From contig CP033464.1 of the NCBI GenBank assembly GCA_007833815.1, positions 4,768,001-4,832,000 on the forward strand: 64,000 bases of DNA, read 5' to 3'. This stretch comes from Brevibacillus laterosporus (GTDB lineage Bacteria; Bacillota; Bacilli; Brevibacillales; Brevibacillaceae). Below the pieces are notes generated by a model, which saw only the letters and a program-made list of their open reading frames with translations, was not told the origin of the DNA and ran no database searches. The position numbers and the translations under genes are program-made. Below, piece by piece: positions 43,901-54,861 of this stretch (position 1 is the first letter of the stretch; the number at the start of each line of letters is the position of its first letter).

Positions 43901-46900
43901 CTATGAGGCGGATTCAACAAGTTTTTTCGTCTCTTCTAGTTTAACAGATACCAGTTTGGAAACGCCGCCTTCCTGCATTGTAATACCGTACAAAACATCA
44001 GCGCTTTCCATGGTTCCTTTCCTATGTGTAACACAAATAAACTGGGTATCACTGCTAAAGTGGTGCATGTATTCTGCAAATCGGCTGACGTTGGCTTCAT
44101 CCAGAGCGGCTTCTACCTCATCCAACACACAGAATGGCACTGGCTTCACACGCAAGATGGCAAATAAAAGGGCCATAGCGGTTAATGCGCGCTCGCCTCC
44201 CGATAACAATGCTAAGTTTTGTAGTTTCTTGCCAGGTGGTTGAGCTACAATATCAATTCCTGTTTCCAGCAATCGATCTGGTTGTGACAATAAGAGATCC
44301 GCTCTACCTCCCCCAAACAACTGCACAAACACATCCTGGAATTGGACTCGAATTTCGTCAAATGTTTGTTGGAAACGACGTGACATCTCTGTGTCCATCT
44401 CAGCAATCACCTGATACAGCATCTCTTTTGCTTCTATTAAATCAGCTTCCTGTTTACGTAAGAAATCTAATCGTTCCGTTAGACGATCATACTCTTCGAT
44501 CGCTCCCAAATGTACCGTTCCTAGTGCAGCAATTTGCTTTTTCAATCCGTTTACTACCACCTGTTGTTCAGCAATATCTCCTAGCGGCGGATATTTCTGT
44601 TTTGCTAGATCAAAACTCAGCTCGTATTCTTCGGATAGTTTGCTGAGCAAATGATCCAATTCCACTTCATAACGGTTACCCTTCACTTCTTCCACGTGTA
44701 GCTTCTCTTCAAGTGCTTTCACTTGTTTACGAATCTCTTTTACTTCAAGCTCCAATTGCTCCTGCTTAGCAAATAAACTAGCTCGATCACCACGTCGTTC
44801 AGAAATCAAGTTGGCAACACGGTCCTTATCTTGGCGAAGCTCAGTGATTTTTTCATCCAATTCTCCAAAAAACGAATCATTATTATCATCTAGGCTATGT
44901 AAATCCATCAACGCCTGATTTGCTTCTTCCCATTCTTTCGTCAGCAAGGCACGTTGTTCACGCAAGCGCTCTACCTGTTCTATGCGCGAAGCATGCTCCT
45001 GCTTCACTTGAGCCACCAATACCTTCAGACTGGTAATCTGCTCATTCATTTCTTCCTTGCTGAGCATATGCTCTTTTCGTCTTGTTTCCGCCGTCGCGAT
45101 AGCGGTTGTAAGCAAGTGCTCTTCTTCCGCTAAACCGTCCAATTGCTGAGTAAGTTCAGTCAGCTTATGCCCAGCATCACTCATCTCTTTCTGATAAAGG
45201 GCCATATCCTGATCGAGTACAGCCATACGTTCACGTATTGATTTTCCGGATATCTCCGCTTGTTGCAATAAACCTTTTAATTCCTGTTCACGCAAACGAA
45301 GAACTTCGCCCTGTTCACGTAATTTTTCCTGTTGATCTTCTGCTAGTTTAGCTGACTTTATTACCTCTTCCATGCTAGCCTTTTTCTGCGTAATTTCATT
45401 ATGCAAAGTATCTAACATGGCTTCTAATTCTTCCACTTGACGATTACGTCCAAGCAGATTGGCGCTGTTTTTCTTCACGGCTCCACCTGTCATGGAACCA
45501 CCTGCGTTAACAATATCACCATCTAACGTGACCACTCGATAGCGGTAATGACAACTTCTCGCAACACGGTTTGCTTGCTCTAATGTCTCAGTGATAATCA
45601 CGTTACCAAGCATAGACTCGACTACCGCCCGATAAGCTTCATCAAAGGAAACAAGACGACTCGCAATTCCAACCACACCGTTTTCATGGCGCAACTGTCG
45701 TTCATCTTCACTAGTAAGCGAACGGGACCGAATCACGGATAGTGGTAAGAAAGTAGCACGCCCCAAATTGTGCCTTTTCAAGTAGGAAATCGCTTCACGT
45801 CCAGCTGCCTCATCGTTTACGACCACGTTTTGCAACGCCCCACCTAATGCAACTTCAATAGCTGTTTCAACATTACGAGGAACCGTCATAAGCTCAGCAA
45901 CCGCTCCGTGAATTCCATTCATGCCTTTTTCACGAGCACGTAAAATTTCTTTAACACCCTGCTGGAAGCCAGCAAAATCATGTTGCATCTCTTTTAACAG
46001 ATCCAATCTGGAACGTGTAGCCTCGCGTTGCTGTTCAAGGCGGTGTATTTCTTTTTCTGCTTCTTCCATCTGTTGCTCTTGTCCGCGGGTTTCGGCTATG
46101 AGTTCGCGGAAACGGGTTAAGGTCGCATTTATTTTCTGCTCAATGGTTGCAAGCTCAGCAGCATATCCCTCTCCTGTATTCACATGAGAAGACTCCTCGT
46201 TACCTAAACGATCACGGTCTGCTTGCAGACGCTCCATTCTCGCCTTGCTTGTATCTCGTGTCTGTTCTTGATGGCGGATATCATTACGGAGACGAGCCAT
46301 TTCATTTAGCTTGTCGAAGTAATCGCTCTTCAGCTTTTCTAAGTCATCCGTTAAACCACGCACGACCACTTGAAATTCGGATTCTGCCTTCCTTAGTTGG
46401 CCTTCCGCTTCACGCATCTTGCCTTTGGCTTCTTCGCGACGTGTCTCTTCCGTTGTCAGTTCTTCCTCTAGGGTATGTTGCTTCTCGGTTAAACGATGCA
46501 TTTGCTCCATCGTTTGCTTGCGATTGGCTTCTAGATTTCTTTTACGTTCCCGTAATACCTCACGGCGGCCTTCCACCTTCTCCGCCTCTTCACTAACCGT
46601 GAGCAACACCTGCTGCAACTCTTCAATAGATTGGTCGATCTGATTAACCTTATAACGAGCCTGCTCCAGCTCAGCTTCTTGTTGCCCTGCTTGTGTGGTA
46701 CGCTTAGCTAACTGATTTTCAAGATCCGTCGCCTGTCGTTTCGTTTCTTCCCATTTGGTATGCGTCTGTTCAATTTGTTGCACGTAGAGCGCTACCTCAT
46801 GTTGGATTAGTTTTTCATGCAAGCCTTTGTAGGTTTTTGCTTTTTCTGCTTGCTCCTGCAAAGGACCTACCTGCTCTTCTACCTCATTGCGGATATCATA

Positions 46901-47473
46901 AATGCGCACTAAATTCTGTGTCGTCTCATCCAGTTTCTTTTCTGCTTCTCGCTTGCGAGTTTTATATTTTACAATTCCGGCTGCTTCTTCAAAAATGCCC
47001 CGGCGATCTTCTGATTTCGTACTAAGAATCTCTTCAATTCGTCCTTGTCCAATGATGGAGTAGGCTTCTTTTCCTACGCCGGTATCCATAAACAGTTCCA
47101 TGATATCTTTTAATCGGCAGGAACGCTTGTTAATAGAATAGTCGCTGTCCCCTGAACGATAGACTCGACGTGTAACGGTCACTTCGGAGTATTCGGTATC
47201 CAAAGAGCCATCCGAGTTATCTAGGGTTAAAGATACTTCCGCGAAATTTACCGGTTTGCGCGTATCGCTACCAGCAAAAATAATATCCTCCATCTTGGAG
47301 CCACGAAGCGACTTGGCGCTTTGTTCACCAAGCACCCAACGAATCGCATCCGATACGTTGCTCTTGCCGCTACCGTTTGGACCAACTACCGCAGTCACTC
47401 CCGGTACAAACTCCAATTCGGTCCGGTCTGCAAACGACTTAAAGCCGATCAGTTCCAACCGTTTTAAATACAT
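43901..47473 (-). CDS. smc: Chromosome segregation protein SMC
   Basis: 1190 residues, the usual length for bacterial SMC. N-terminal Walker A GPNGSGKSNVSDAIRWVLGE; two long coiled coils (about 170-500 and 680-1020) with a hinge between (VPRNVETAIEVALGGALQNV region); C-terminal signature LSGGERALTAMALLFAILRV and Walker B CVLDEVEAALDEANV. With ScpA and ScpB it loads at parS and aligns chromosome arms. It lies after rnc in Bacilli, but here a decayed sigma-factor gene intervenes. Confidence 0.98.
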   Translation of the reverse strand: MYLKRLELIGFKSFADRTELEFVPGVTAVVGPNGSGKSNVSDAIRWVLGEQSAKSLRGSKMEDIIFAGSDTRKPVNFAEVSLTLDNSDGSLDTEYSEVTVTRRVYRSGDSDYSINKRSCRLKDIMELFMDTGVGKEAYSIIGQGRIEEILSTKSEDRRGIFEEAAGIVKYKTRKREAEKKLDETTQNLVRIYDIRNEVEEQVGPLQEQAEKAKTYKGLHEKLIQHEVALYVQQIEQTHTKWEETKRQATDLENQLAKRTTQAGQQEAELEQARYKVNQIDQSIEELQQVLLTVSEEAEKVEGRREVLRERKRNLEANRKQTMEQMHRLTEKQHTLEEELTTEETRREEAKGKMREAEGQLRKAESEFQVVVRGLTDDLEKLKSDYFDKLNEMARLRNDIRHQEQTRDTSKARMERLQADRDRLGNEESSHVNTGEGYAAELATIEQKINATLTRFRELIAETRGQEQQMEEAEKEIHRLEQQREATRSRLDLLKEMQHDFAGFQQGVKEILRAREKGMNGIHGAVAELMTVPRNVETAIEVALGGALQNVVVNDEAAGREAISYLKRHNLGRATFLPLSVIRSRSLTSEDERQLRHENGVVGIASRLVSFDEAYRAVVESMLGNVIITETLEQANRVARSCHYRYRVVTLDGDIVNAGGSMTGGAVKKNSANLLGRNRQVEELEAMLDTLHNEITQKKASMEEVIKSAKLAEDQQEKLREQGEVLRLREQELKGLLQQAEISGKSIRERMAVLDQDMALYQKEMSDAGHKLTELTQQLDGLAEEEHLLTTAIATAETRRKEHMLSKEEMNEQITSLKVLVAQVKQEHASRIEQVERLREQRALLTKEWEEANQALMDLHSLDDNNDSFFGELDEKITELRQDKDRVANLISERRGDRASLFAKQEQLELEVKEIRKQVKALEEKLHVEEVKGNRYEVELDHLLSKLSEEYELSFDLAKQKYPPLGDIAEQQVVVNGLKKQIAALGTVHLGAIEEYDRLTERLDFLRKQEADLIEAKEMLYQVIAEMDTEMSRRFQQTFDEIRVQFQDVFVQLFGGGRADLLLSQPDRLLETGIDIVAQPPGKKLQNLALLSGGERALTAMALLFAILRVKPVPFCVLDEVEAALDEANVSRFAEYMHHFSSDTQFICVTHRKGTMESADVLYGITMQEGGVSKLVSVKLEETKKLVESAS

Positions 47474-47521
47474 GATAATCTCCCCTAAACATACTCAATC
47501 CTCTTTAACTCTCCTAGTTTA

Positions 47522-47863
47522 TCACAGATGACCCATTTGGCGTAGGGTGACTTGGGAAATACCTGATTTTCTAGCGTTTTTTCGAGTCATTCCTCATAAC
47601 CTGCTTTCCTGAAAAAACTGCTCTATCTCGGCTTTCACGAAAGAAGGTTGTTTTCTTTTACGAGCTAATTCATCCATGCAAGCATTATGAGCAATTCGGA
47701 ATAACCAAGCAGAAAATTAGAACCAAGTTCAAATTTGTGCAAATGGTAATAAACTTTTATGAACACTGGAATACAGTTTCACTTTGTATTTATCAATAAT
47801 GGGAGCAAAAGCTTGTTGATTACCTTGTAACACAAGCTTTATAAGCTCAGAATCATCATGCAT
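47522..47863 (-). pseudogene. Decayed ECF-type sigma factor gene
   Basis: An intact AGGAGG ribosome site precedes an ATG at 47863 (MHDDSELIKLVLQGNQQAFA), which is the start of an ECF sigma region 2. The frame stops after LLPFAQI. About 20 bases later, in another frame, FSAWLFRIAHNACMDELARK resumes, the end of region 2 (helix before region 4). The middle DAEDLTQE-type core is lost and no region 4 is readable, only a short basic remnant (MTRKNARKSGISQV) after one more stop. I take it as a pseudogene by deletion and frameshift. It explains most of the 618-bp gap between rnc and smc. Confidence 0.75.
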
Positions 47864-48007
47864 GATGTTATCCTCCTGTCAAAAGAGGGCACTGGTTTGT
47901 GAGCCTTTTTGTGTGTTCATTGTGTTCATATTGTAGAACTCCGTTTCACAAAAAACTTACACCTTATTAAAAATAATTTGAAAAAGAATACAGCAACTGA
48001 TCATACA

Positions 48008-48064
48008 TAAAAAAGACTAGACCCCTACTTTGTATATCAAACAAAGTAAAAGCCTAGTCTTTTT
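48008..48064 (-). terminator. Terminator after rnc
   Basis: AAAAAGACTAG (48010-48020) and CTAGTCTTTTT (48054-48064) with an inner ACTTTG/CAAAGT stem. T-runs on both sides. It separates rnc from the sigma remnant and smc. Confidence 0.8.
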
Positions 48065-48091
48065 AAACATCTGTACAGCTAGTATTATGGA

Positions 48092-48811
48092 TTACCCTTT
48101 TGTTCCAATTTTCATGAGAGCAAGGGCAGCAGCGCGCTGTTCTGCCTCTTTCTTAGAACGACCGGAGCCTACTCCCAACTGATTGCCATTCAATATCACT
48201 TCTGATACGAATTCACGATTGTGGGCAGGTCCTCTCTCTTGCAAAATGCGATAAATAATTTCTCCCAAGCTGTCCTGTTGAACAAGCTCTTGCAATTGAC
48301 TTTTAAAATCGGTCACTTGTGTAAATTCACCCTTATCAATGCGCGGATACACATATTTTTCTAGGAACTGAAAAACTGCATCCAAGCCTTGATCAAGGTA
48401 CAAAGCGCCGACAAAGGCTTCAAAAACGTCAGCAAGAAGAGCTGGACGTTGACGTCCCCCTGTAAGCTCCTCACCTTTTCCCAATAATACTAGTTCTCCA
48501 AAATAAAGTAATTCCGCAAACTTGACGAGTGACGGTTCACATACGATCGCCGCACGAAGCTTGGTCATTTCACCCTCGCTCATTTTCGGGAACATTTTGT
48601 ATAAAAATTGGGAGACCGTTAGCTCCAACACCGCATCACCCAAAAACTCTAAGCGTTCGTTGTCGGAAATCCGTTTGCCCCTTTGCTCGTTCACATAGGA
48701 AGAATGGGTGAATGCTTGCCGCAACAAGGACTCATCAGTGAATACGATTCCAATTTTTTCTTGCAGCCCTTTAAAATTCATCCCTCTCACACCTTCCCTC
48801 ACCGAATGCAT
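48092..48811 (-). CDS. rnc: Ribonuclease III
   Basis: 239 residues. RNase III cuts double-stranded RNA in rRNA and mRNA maturation. The signature [20 protein letters not shown] with acidic catalytic residues, [19 protein letters not shown], and a C-terminal dsRNA-binding domain ([36 protein letters not shown]). The ATG at 48811 has GGAG 6 nt upstream inside the end of fabF; an ATG at 48781 ([11 protein letters not shown]) is an alternative. Confidence 0.96.
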   Translation of the reverse strand: MHSVREGVRGMNFKGLQEKIGIVFTDESLLRQAFTHSSYVNEQRGKRISDNERLEFLGDAVLELTVSQFLYKMFPKMSEGEMTKLRAAIVCEPSLVKFAELLYFGELVLLGKGEELTGGRQRPALLADVFEAFVGALYLDQGLDAVFQFLEKYVYPRIDKGEFTQVTDFKSQLQELVQQDSLGEIIYRILQERGPAHNREFVSEVILNGNQLGVGSGRSKKEAEQRAAALALMKIGTKG

Positions 48812-48814
48812 ACC

Positions 48815-50056
48815 CTACTCCGCATAACGTTTCAAAAGAATGGTCGCATTATGCCCACCAAAGCCAAACGTGTTAGACAAAGCATATTCTACTTTTGCCT
48901 CTCTTGCTTTGTTTGGTACATAATCCAGATCGCATCCTGGGTCAGGGTTCTCTAAGTTGATGGTTGGAGGTAAAATCTGATCACGCAGAGCATAAGCAGT
49001 CGCCATCGCTTCGATAGCTCCTGTTGCTCCCAGCAAATGACCTGTCATGGATTTTGTAGAACTCACAGCCAGCTTGTATGCATGCTCGCCAAATAGGCTC
49101 TTAATCGCTTTTGTTTCAGCCAGATCACCAGCTGGTGTAGATGTACCATGTGCATTGATGTAGTCCACTTGCTCAGGAGACACACCTGCATCTTTTAGCG
49201 TATGTAACATACAGCGTCGTGCACCATCTCCATTTTCAACAGGAGCAGTAATATGGAACGCATCAGCGCTCATACCGTAGCCAATAATCTCAGCAATAAT
49301 TGTCGCACCGCGTTGTTTAGCGTGCTCTAATTCTTCCAAAACTAATACCCCAGCTCCTTCACCCATAACGAAACCATCTCTACCTTGATCAAAAGGACGA
49401 CTTGCCTTTTGTGGATCATCGTTGCGTGTAGACATCGCCTTTAGTGAACAAAAACCCGCCATACCCATCGGACGAATCGTCGCTTCTGTTCCACCTGTAA
49501 TCATCACATCAGCTTGATCATACTGAATGAGACGGAAAGCGTCACCAATTGCATTCGTACCTGTTGCACACGCGGTGATTGCACTTGAAGTTGGCCCTTT
49601 GGCACCCAACTCGATAGAAGCAACCCCAGAAGCCATATTAGCGATTAGCATAGGAATAAAGAATGGGCTAACACGACGTGGACCTTTCTCCATCAGAATC
49701 TGATGTTGTTCTTCCCATGTGCTAAGTCCACCAATCCCAGAACCAATATAGACGCCAATACGCTCGGCATTCTCATCAGTAATGGTTAAATCTGCATTCT
49801 TTACTGCTTCTTTCGCTGCTGCCAGACCAAACTGCACGAAACGGTCCATACGCCGCGCTTCTCGTTTATCCATATATTGTTCTGGGTCAAAGTCCTTTAC
49901 TTCTGCTGCAATCTTCGTGGCGTAATCGGTCGTGTCAAAATTCTCGATATGACTTATCCCTGATTTACCTGCCAGCAGGTTCTTCCAAAGAGTTTCTGGT
50001 TCTTTTCCAAGTGCTGTAATACACCCAAAACCCGTAAGGACTACTCTACGTCTCAT
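48815..50056 (-). CDS. fabF: 3-oxoacyl-ACP synthase II (FabF)
   Basis: About 413 residues. FabF elongates acyl chains by condensing acyl-ACP with malonyl-ACP. Catalytic Cys in [11 protein letters not shown], His in [11 protein letters not shown] and [19 protein letters not shown] at 50056 is favoured (AGAGG 9 nt upstream); an ATG at 50062 lies too near that site. It closes the fab cluster, whereas in B. subtilis fabF is elsewhere with fabHA. Confidence 0.96.
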   Translation of the reverse strand: MRRRVVLTGFGCITALGKEPETLWKNLLAGKSGISHIENFDTTDYATKIAAEVKDFDPEQYMDKREARRMDRFVQFGLAAAKEAVKNADLTITDENAERIGVYIGSGIGGLSTWEEQHQILMEKGPRRVSPFFIPMLIANMASGVASIELGAKGPTSSAITACATGTNAIGDAFRLIQYDQADVMITGGTEATIRPMGMAGFCSLKAMSTRNDDPQKASRPFDQGRDGFVMGEGAGVLVLEELEHAKQRGATIIAEIIGYGMSADAFHITAPVENGDGARRCMLHTLKDAGVSPEQVDYINAHGTSTPAGDLAETKAIKSLFGEHAYKLAVSSTKSMTGHLLGATGAIEAMATAYALRDQILPPTINLENPDPGCDLDYVPNKAREAKVEYALSNTFGFGGHNATILLKRYAE

Positions 50057-50145
50057 GTTCATTCACCTCTATATTAAATCAGCTTGCGCATCCTATCTTA
50101 CGTTATTAATAAGTACGTTTGTTGAAAAAATCACTTATTTGCGTA

Positions 50146-50180
50146 AAGGGAGAAGCCCCGTCGAAACGGAGCCCCTCCTT
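50146..50180 (-). terminator. Hairpin after acpP
   Basis: AAGG-GAG-GC-CCGT and ACGG-GC-CTC-CTT arms around a TCGAAA-type loop. No long T-run follows, so partial termination or mRNA stabilisation between acpP and fabF is likely, which would favour high ACP levels. Confidence 0.45.
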
Positions 50181-50185
50181 AGCGA

Positions 50186-50419
50186 TTACTTGTGGGAAGA
50201 TATGTAATTAACTACTTCACCCACAGTAGTAATTTTTTCTGCATCTTCATCAGAGATCTCAAGGTCGAACTCGTCTTCCAATTCCATAACAAGCTCAACT
50301 ACGTCAAGGGAGTCTGCCCCTAGATCTTCTTTGAAAGAAGCTTCCAACGTTACTTTGTCTTCGTCTACACCTAAACGGTCGATGACGATTTTCTTTACTC
50401 GATCAAGAACTTCTGCCAC
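50186..50419 (-). CDS. acpP: Acyl carrier protein
   Basis: 77 residues, strongly acidic. Ser37 in [19 protein letters not shown] takes the phosphopantetheine arm. It carries acyl chains for FabD, FabF, FabG and FabH encoded alongside. GGGGGTG-like ribosome site precedes ATG. It follows fabG by 53 bp. Confidence 0.98.
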   Translation of the reverse strand: MAEVLDRVKKIVIDRLGVDEDKVTLEASFKEDLGADSLDVVELVMELEDEFDLEISDEDAEKITTVGEVVNYISSHK

Positions 50420-50472
50420 TTACTTCACCCCCTCTCAACGTATTATACGGGATGTCTCTAGTAAAAACCAGT

Positions 50473-51219
50473 TTACATATACATGCCGCCGTCTACATGC
50501 AAAGTCTGCCCTGTCATATAGCTAGATGCATCAGATGCTAGGAAGAGTGCCACATTGGCAATTTCGTCAGCCGATCCCAAACGGTTAAATGGAATTTGTG
50601 CTAGAATCCCGCCCTTAACATCCTCTGGTAGAACATCTGTCATATCCGTATCAACAAATCCTGGAGCTATGGCATTCACTTTAATGTTTCGTGAGGCCAG
50701 TTCACGAGCGGTGGTTTTGGTTAAACCAATGACCCCAGCTTTGGCAGCCACGTAGTTAGCCTGTCCTGCATTCCCTAATACACCTACAACCGATGTAATA
50801 TTGATCATGCTTCCGCTACGTTGTTTCATCATTGGACGAGTCAGCGCCTTCGTCATATTAAATACACCTTTTAAATTGACGTTAATAACATCGTCCCATT
50901 CTGATTCTTTCATACGCATTAAGAGATTATCTCTAGTAATTCCTGCGTTATTTACGAGAATATCGATTTTACCAAAGCGCTCTAACGCTTCTTTTACCAT
51001 ATTCTCCGCTTCCTCTGTATTTCCCACGTTGGCACGAATCATAATTGCTTCACGACCCAATTTTTCGATGTCGGCCACTGTTTCCTGAGCCTTCGCTTCG
51101 TTTCCTGAGTAGTTAACAATGATATTGGCTCCTGCTTCCGCATATTTTAGTGCAATCGCACGGCCAATTCCACGAGAAGCTCCCGTAATCAAAGCTACTT
51201 TTCCTTCTATCATTAACAT
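50473..51219 (-). CDS. fabG: 3-oxoacyl-ACP reductase FabG
   Basis: 248 residues. A short-chain dehydrogenase using [38 protein letters not shown], catalytic Ser in [14 protein letters not shown] and Tyr/Lys in [13 protein letters not shown]. It overlaps fabD by 7 bp. GGAGG stands 6 nt before the ATG at 51219. Confidence 0.97.
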   Translation of the reverse strand: MLMIEGKVALITGASRGIGRAIALKYAEAGANIIVNYSGNEAKAQETVADIEKLGREAIMIRANVGNTEEAENMVKEALERFGKIDILVNNAGITRDNLLMRMKESEWDDVINVNLKGVFNMTKALTRPMMKQRSGSMINITSVVGVLGNAGQANYVAAKAGVIGLTKTTARELASRNIKVNAIAPGFVDTDMTDVLPEDVKGGILAQIPFNRLGSADEIANVALFLASDASSYMTGQTLHVDGGMYM

Positions 51220-52172
51220 GCTTCTCCTCCTACGAATTCAGTGAGTGAATCCATGTCTTGCAGGCTAAAGATTTTTATGTTCGCATCTTTTGGTGCAATT
51301 TTTTTAACCAGACCAGCTAATACTTTTCCTGGGCCGATCTCGACAAATGTAGTCACTCCTTGCTCGATCATCCAAGCAACTGAATCTTCCCAGAGAACAG
51401 GAGAAGATACCTGTTCAACCAATCTTGTAGCAATTTCGCTAGATCCAGTCATAGGGCGTGCCGTAACATTCGTCACAACAGGTACATTAGCATCTTTTAT
51501 TTCGATATCAGCTAAAACAGCTTGTAGAAGCTCAGAAGCTGGCTGCATCAAAGAAGAATGGAAAGGTCCGCTAACATTTAGTGGCATGACGCGTTTAGCG
51601 CCCGCTTCTTTTGCCAATACGCCTGCTTTTTCTACACCTTCAGCACTACCTGAGATTACAATTTGTCCTGGGCAGTTCATATTGGCAAGCTGAACAGGAT
51701 ATCCGGCTTCCGTCACTTGTTCGCAAATGCTTTGCAAGTTTTGGCGGTCCATATTCAGTACAGCTGCCATAGCCCCTTGACCAGCAGGCACGGCTTGTTC
51801 CATAAATTTTCCACGAGCTCGTACGGTCTTAACTGCATCTTTAAAGCTGATCGCCCCAGCAGCAACCAGTGCAGAATATTCACCCAAACTGTGTCCTGCC
51901 ACGAAATCCGGCTTCAGATCAGGTCGTTTTTCTTGCAAAGCGTTAAGAACAGCTACGCTCATGGTCAAAATGGCTGGTTGTGTGTTTGCTGTCAAACGCA
52001 GTTCTTCTTCAGGTCCCTCAAAGCATAGGTGTGAAAGCGAGAAACCAAGGGCTTCATCCGCCTGACTAAAAATCGCTTTTGCCGCTGTTGATTCTTCACA
52101 CAACTGTACTCCCATTCCGACAAACTGAGAGCCTTGTCCTGGAAAAACAAATGCTAGTTTACTCAAATCCAT
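51213..52172 (-). CDS. fabD: Malonyl-CoA:ACP transacylase FabD
   Basis: 319 residues. FabD loads malonate on ACP. The start [15 protein letters not shown] and catalytic Ser95 in [20 protein letters not shown] are conserved; the catalytic His lies in the [15 protein letters not shown] segment. It follows fabH by 27 bp. Confidence 0.97.
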   Translation of the reverse strand: MDLSKLAFVFPGQGSQFVGMGVQLCEESTAAKAIFSQADEALGFSLSHLCFEGPEEELRLTANTQPAILTMSVAVLNALQEKRPDLKPDFVAGHSLGEYSALVAAGAISFKDAVKTVRARGKFMEQAVPAGQGAMAAVLNMDRQNLQSICEQVTEAGYPVQLANMNCPGQIVISGSAEGVEKAGVLAKEAGAKRVMPLNVSGPFHSSLMQPASELLQAVLADIEIKDANVPVVTNVTARPMTGSSEIATRLVEQVSSPVLWEDSVAWMIEQGVTTFVEIGPGKVLAGLVKKIAPKDANIKIFSLQDMDSLTEFVGGEAC

Positions 52173-52199
52173 TCGACTCCAATCCCTGTGTACTTCGCT

Positions 52200-53213
52200 T
52201 TATTCGTCGCTTTGTTCACGTGTGCACCATGTAAGCAGTGCAGCCCCCCAAGTCAAACCGCCACCAAAACCAACGAGAATGATGTTGTCTCCTTCTTTTA
52301 CTCTACCTGCTTCGATTGCTTCATCTAATGCAACCGGAATAGAGGCAGACGACATATTTCCATAGCGATCCAAGTTAACCACTACTTTATCTTCTGACAA
52401 GCCAAAACGTTTCACAGCTGAATCAATGATACGCAGATTCGCTTGATGTGGTACCAACAGATCAATCGCTTCTTTATCTATACCTGCTTTTGTCAGAACA
52501 GTTTCGGTTGAGCTGTTCATCATACGCACGGCAAATTTGAATACTTCATTACCAGTCATGGCCAGATAGTGCATTTTATTCTCTACGGTTTCTTTAGTAG
52601 CTGGATAACGTGAGCCACCAGCTGGCATAGATAACAAATTTCCGCCAGAACCGTCCGCACCCACGTCAAATGCTTTAAAGCCCATTCCCTCTGGAACAGG
52701 ACCAAGAACAGCCGCCCCTGCACCGTCACCAAACAATACGCATGTATTGCGGTCTTCATAATTTGTAATTTTGGACAATGACTCTACCCCAATTACCAAC
52801 ACATAACGATACATGCCATTCGCGATAAATTGTGTAGCCGTCGTCACCCCGTAAATGAAGCCTGTACATGCCGCCGAAAGATCAATAGCTGCCGCTTTTT
52901 TTGCACCCAGTCTATCTTGTAATAGGCATGATGTAGATGGGAAGGAATGGTCAGGCGTTACAGTTGCCACAATGATCATGTCAATTTCTTCGGCACTTAT
53001 TTTCGCTTTATCTAGCGCTCTTACAGCAGCTTCATAGGCTAGATCTGAAGAAGCCTGGTCTTCCGCACAAATCCGGCGCTCACGAATCCCTGTACGAGAG
53101 GTAATCCATTCGTCAGAGGTTTCTACCATTTTTTCCAAATCAGCATTACTTAACACTTTATCAGGTGTATAAGAACCTGTTGCCAGGATTCCTACAGGAC
53201 GTAATCCATTCAT
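52200..53213 (-). CDS. fabH: 3-oxoacyl-ACP synthase III (FabH)
   Basis: 337 residues. FabH starts chains by condensing acyl-CoA with malonyl-ACP, and in Gram-positives accepts branched primers. Catalytic Cys in LSAACTGFIYGVTTATQFI, His in LVPHQANLRIIDSAVKRF, Asn in NLDRYGNMSSASIPVAL. It overlaps plsX by 4 bp. In B. subtilis no fabH lies in this cluster, so this order resembles Paenibacillaceae and clostridia. Confidence 0.97.
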   Translation of the reverse strand: MNGLRPVGILATGSYTPDKVLSNADLEKMVETSDEWITSRTGIRERRICAEDQASSDLAYEAAVRALDKAKISAEEIDMIIVATVTPDHSFPSTSCLLQDRLGAKKAAAIDLSAACTGFIYGVTTATQFIANGMYRYVLVIGVESLSKITNYEDRNTCVLFGDGAGAAVLGPVPEGMGFKAFDVGADGSGGNLLSMPAGGSRYPATKETVENKMHYLAMTGNEVFKFAVRMMNSSTETVLTKAGIDKEAIDLLVPHQANLRIIDSAVKRFGLSEDKVVVNLDRYGNMSSASIPVALDEAIEAGRVKEGDNIILVGFGGGLTWGAALLTWCTREQSDE

Positions 53214-54223
53214 TCTTTTTCCCCTTTTCCGCTATGATCGATCTGCAGCTCCTTTAAAATGAGCTGATTGACATCAGATTTGCAAAAACGTGCCGCTGCA
53301 AGCAGAGCATTTTTAAAAGCTTTTGCATCGGATGAACCATGCGCTTTAAAGACAGGACGCTTCAATCCAAGCATCGGCGCACCACCGTACTCTGCATAGT
53401 CCATGCGGTTAGCAAAGCGTTTTAGACTTGGTTTTAAAATAGCAGCAGCCAGCTTATTCATGAAGGTGGAGGTAAGTTCGCGTTTTAACTGGGAGAAAAT
53501 CGCCAGTGCCGTTCCCTCTGTATTTTTTAATAAAATGTTGCCAGAAAAGCCTTCGCATACTAGCACGTCGCAAGCGTCCTCTAACAGATCACGTGCTTCT
53601 ACGTTGCCAATAAAATTCACCGGACTTTCTTTTAGTAAAGGAAAGGTACTTTTCGCCAGCTCATTTCCTTTTGCTTCTTCTGTGCCAACATTTAATAGTC
53701 CAACGCGTGGTTGCTTTATTCCTAATACTTTTTCTACGTAAAGGCTACCCATAATGGCGTATTGGACTAAGTGTTGCGGTTTGGCATCCATATTAGCACC
53801 AACATCAAGCACTAAGGTAACGCCACCCTTAATCTTTGGTATCATCGCAGCAAGGGCTGGACGCTCAATACCTTTCATACGTCCGGTAACCAGTAATCCA
53901 GCTGTCATCAGTGCACCGGTGTTTCCAGCAGAAATGACTGCTTCTACTTCCTCTTGACGTGCTAGTTCAACAGCTTTAACCAAAGAAGAATCTTTTTTAC
54001 GGCGCACAGCTTTGACTGGCTCTTCATCTGTTGCTATCTTTTCAGTTGTATGTAAAATCTCAATATTAGATGGATGGGGAGTAGGCAAATAACTACCAAT
54101 AGCTGATTCATCCCCAACTAAAACAATTTGCAAGGAGGGTTCAACAGCGATAGCCTCCAGAGCTCCTTCTACAGCACTGCGGGGTGCATGATCGCCCCCC
54201 ATGGCATCAAGTGAAATACGCAA
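53210..54223 (-). CDS. plsX: Phosphate acyltransferase PlsX
   Basis: About 337 residues. PlsX converts acyl-ACP to acyl-phosphate, the first step to phosphatidic acid. RISLDAMGGDHAPRSAVEGA, ISAGNTGALMTAGLLVTGR and CEGFSGNILLKNTEG are family motifs. I favour the TTG at 54223, which gives the family start MRISLDAMGG and has AGGAGG 9 nt upstream; ATG codons at 54229 and 54244 are alternatives. It is the second gene of the FapR-controlled operon. Confidence 0.94.
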   Translation of the reverse strand: MRISLDAMGGDHAPRSAVEGALEAIAVEPSLQIVLVGDESAIGSYLPTPHPSNIEILHTTEKIATDEEPVKAVRRKKDSSLVKAVELARQEEVEAVISAGNTGALMTAGLLVTGRMKGIERPALAAMIPKIKGGVTLVLDVGANMDAKPQHLVQYAIMGSLYVEKVLGIKQPRVGLLNVGTEEAKGNELAKSTFPLLKESPVNFIGNVEARDLLEDACDVLVCEGFSGNILLKNTEGTALAIFSQLKRELTSTFMNKLAAAILKPSLKRFANRMDYAEYGGAPMLGLKRPVFKAHGSSDAKAFKNALLAAARFCKSDVNQLILKELQIDHSGKGEKE

Positions 54224-54255
54224 GTACATTTCCCTCCTGTTCATTCCTGTTCTTC

Positions 54256-54822
54256 CTACTCACGGATACGAAACACCCGGAATGTAGCAGTAAACACATT
54301 TTCTCCTTGGACTTTCGTTTCGACGCGCACCTTGCTTTCGTCCCCTTCCGTGGAACGAACCACAGCCTTGGCAACCAGCTTCTCTCCTTGCTTCACAGGT
54401 CGGATAAAACGCATGCGAGCTGTAGCCGTTAAAGCAACATCCGCGTCGATGACGGCCACTGCCAGGGAGTTTGCTTGAGCAAAAATGTAATGCCCACGAG
54501 CAATCTGTGTCCGATGAAAAACGTGCTCTTCTGTTATTTCCAAAACAGAAATTCCATAATCATCCAATTGTAGATCTATTACTTCGCCAATCACTTCTTC
54601 AATTCCTAGTGATTTGACTGGATCTAAACTTTTTTCTGCAACAGACTTAATCCGTTCACGTAATTCCGGTATGCCTAGCTCTAATCGATCCAGCCTTATT
54701 GTTTGAATGCTAACATCAAACATCGTAGCCAAATCTTCATCCGTAGCGAATGGATTTCGTTCCAGACTATTCACTAATTGTCTTTGGCGATCTCTCTTAG
54801 CTATGCGAGCGATATTCGGCAC
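54256..54822 (-). CDS. fapR: FapR repressor of fatty acid and phospholipid genes
   Basis: 188 residues. N-terminal HTH ([20 protein letters not shown]) and C-terminal hot-dog domain that binds malonyl-CoA ([20 protein letters not shown], then [20 protein letters not shown]). Malonyl-CoA releases it from DNA, coupling precursor supply to lipid synthesis. The start is a GTG at 54822 hard against GGGGGG, an awkward spacing, so translation may be weak. A matching FapR operator lies 40 bp upstream, showing autoregulation of fapR-plsX-fab. Confidence 0.95.
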   Translation of the reverse strand: MPNIARIAKRDRQRQLVNSLERNPFATDEDLATMFDVSIQTIRLDRLELGIPELRERIKSVAEKSLDPVKSLGIEEVIGEVIDLQLDDYGISVLEITEEHVFHRTQIARGHYIFAQANSLAVAVIDADVALTATARMRFIRPVKQGEKLVAKAVVRSTEGDESKVRVETKVQGENVFTATFRVFRIRE

Positions 54823-54861
54823 CCCCCTTAGCTATTTTATATCTATGCTTACGAGTTGTTT

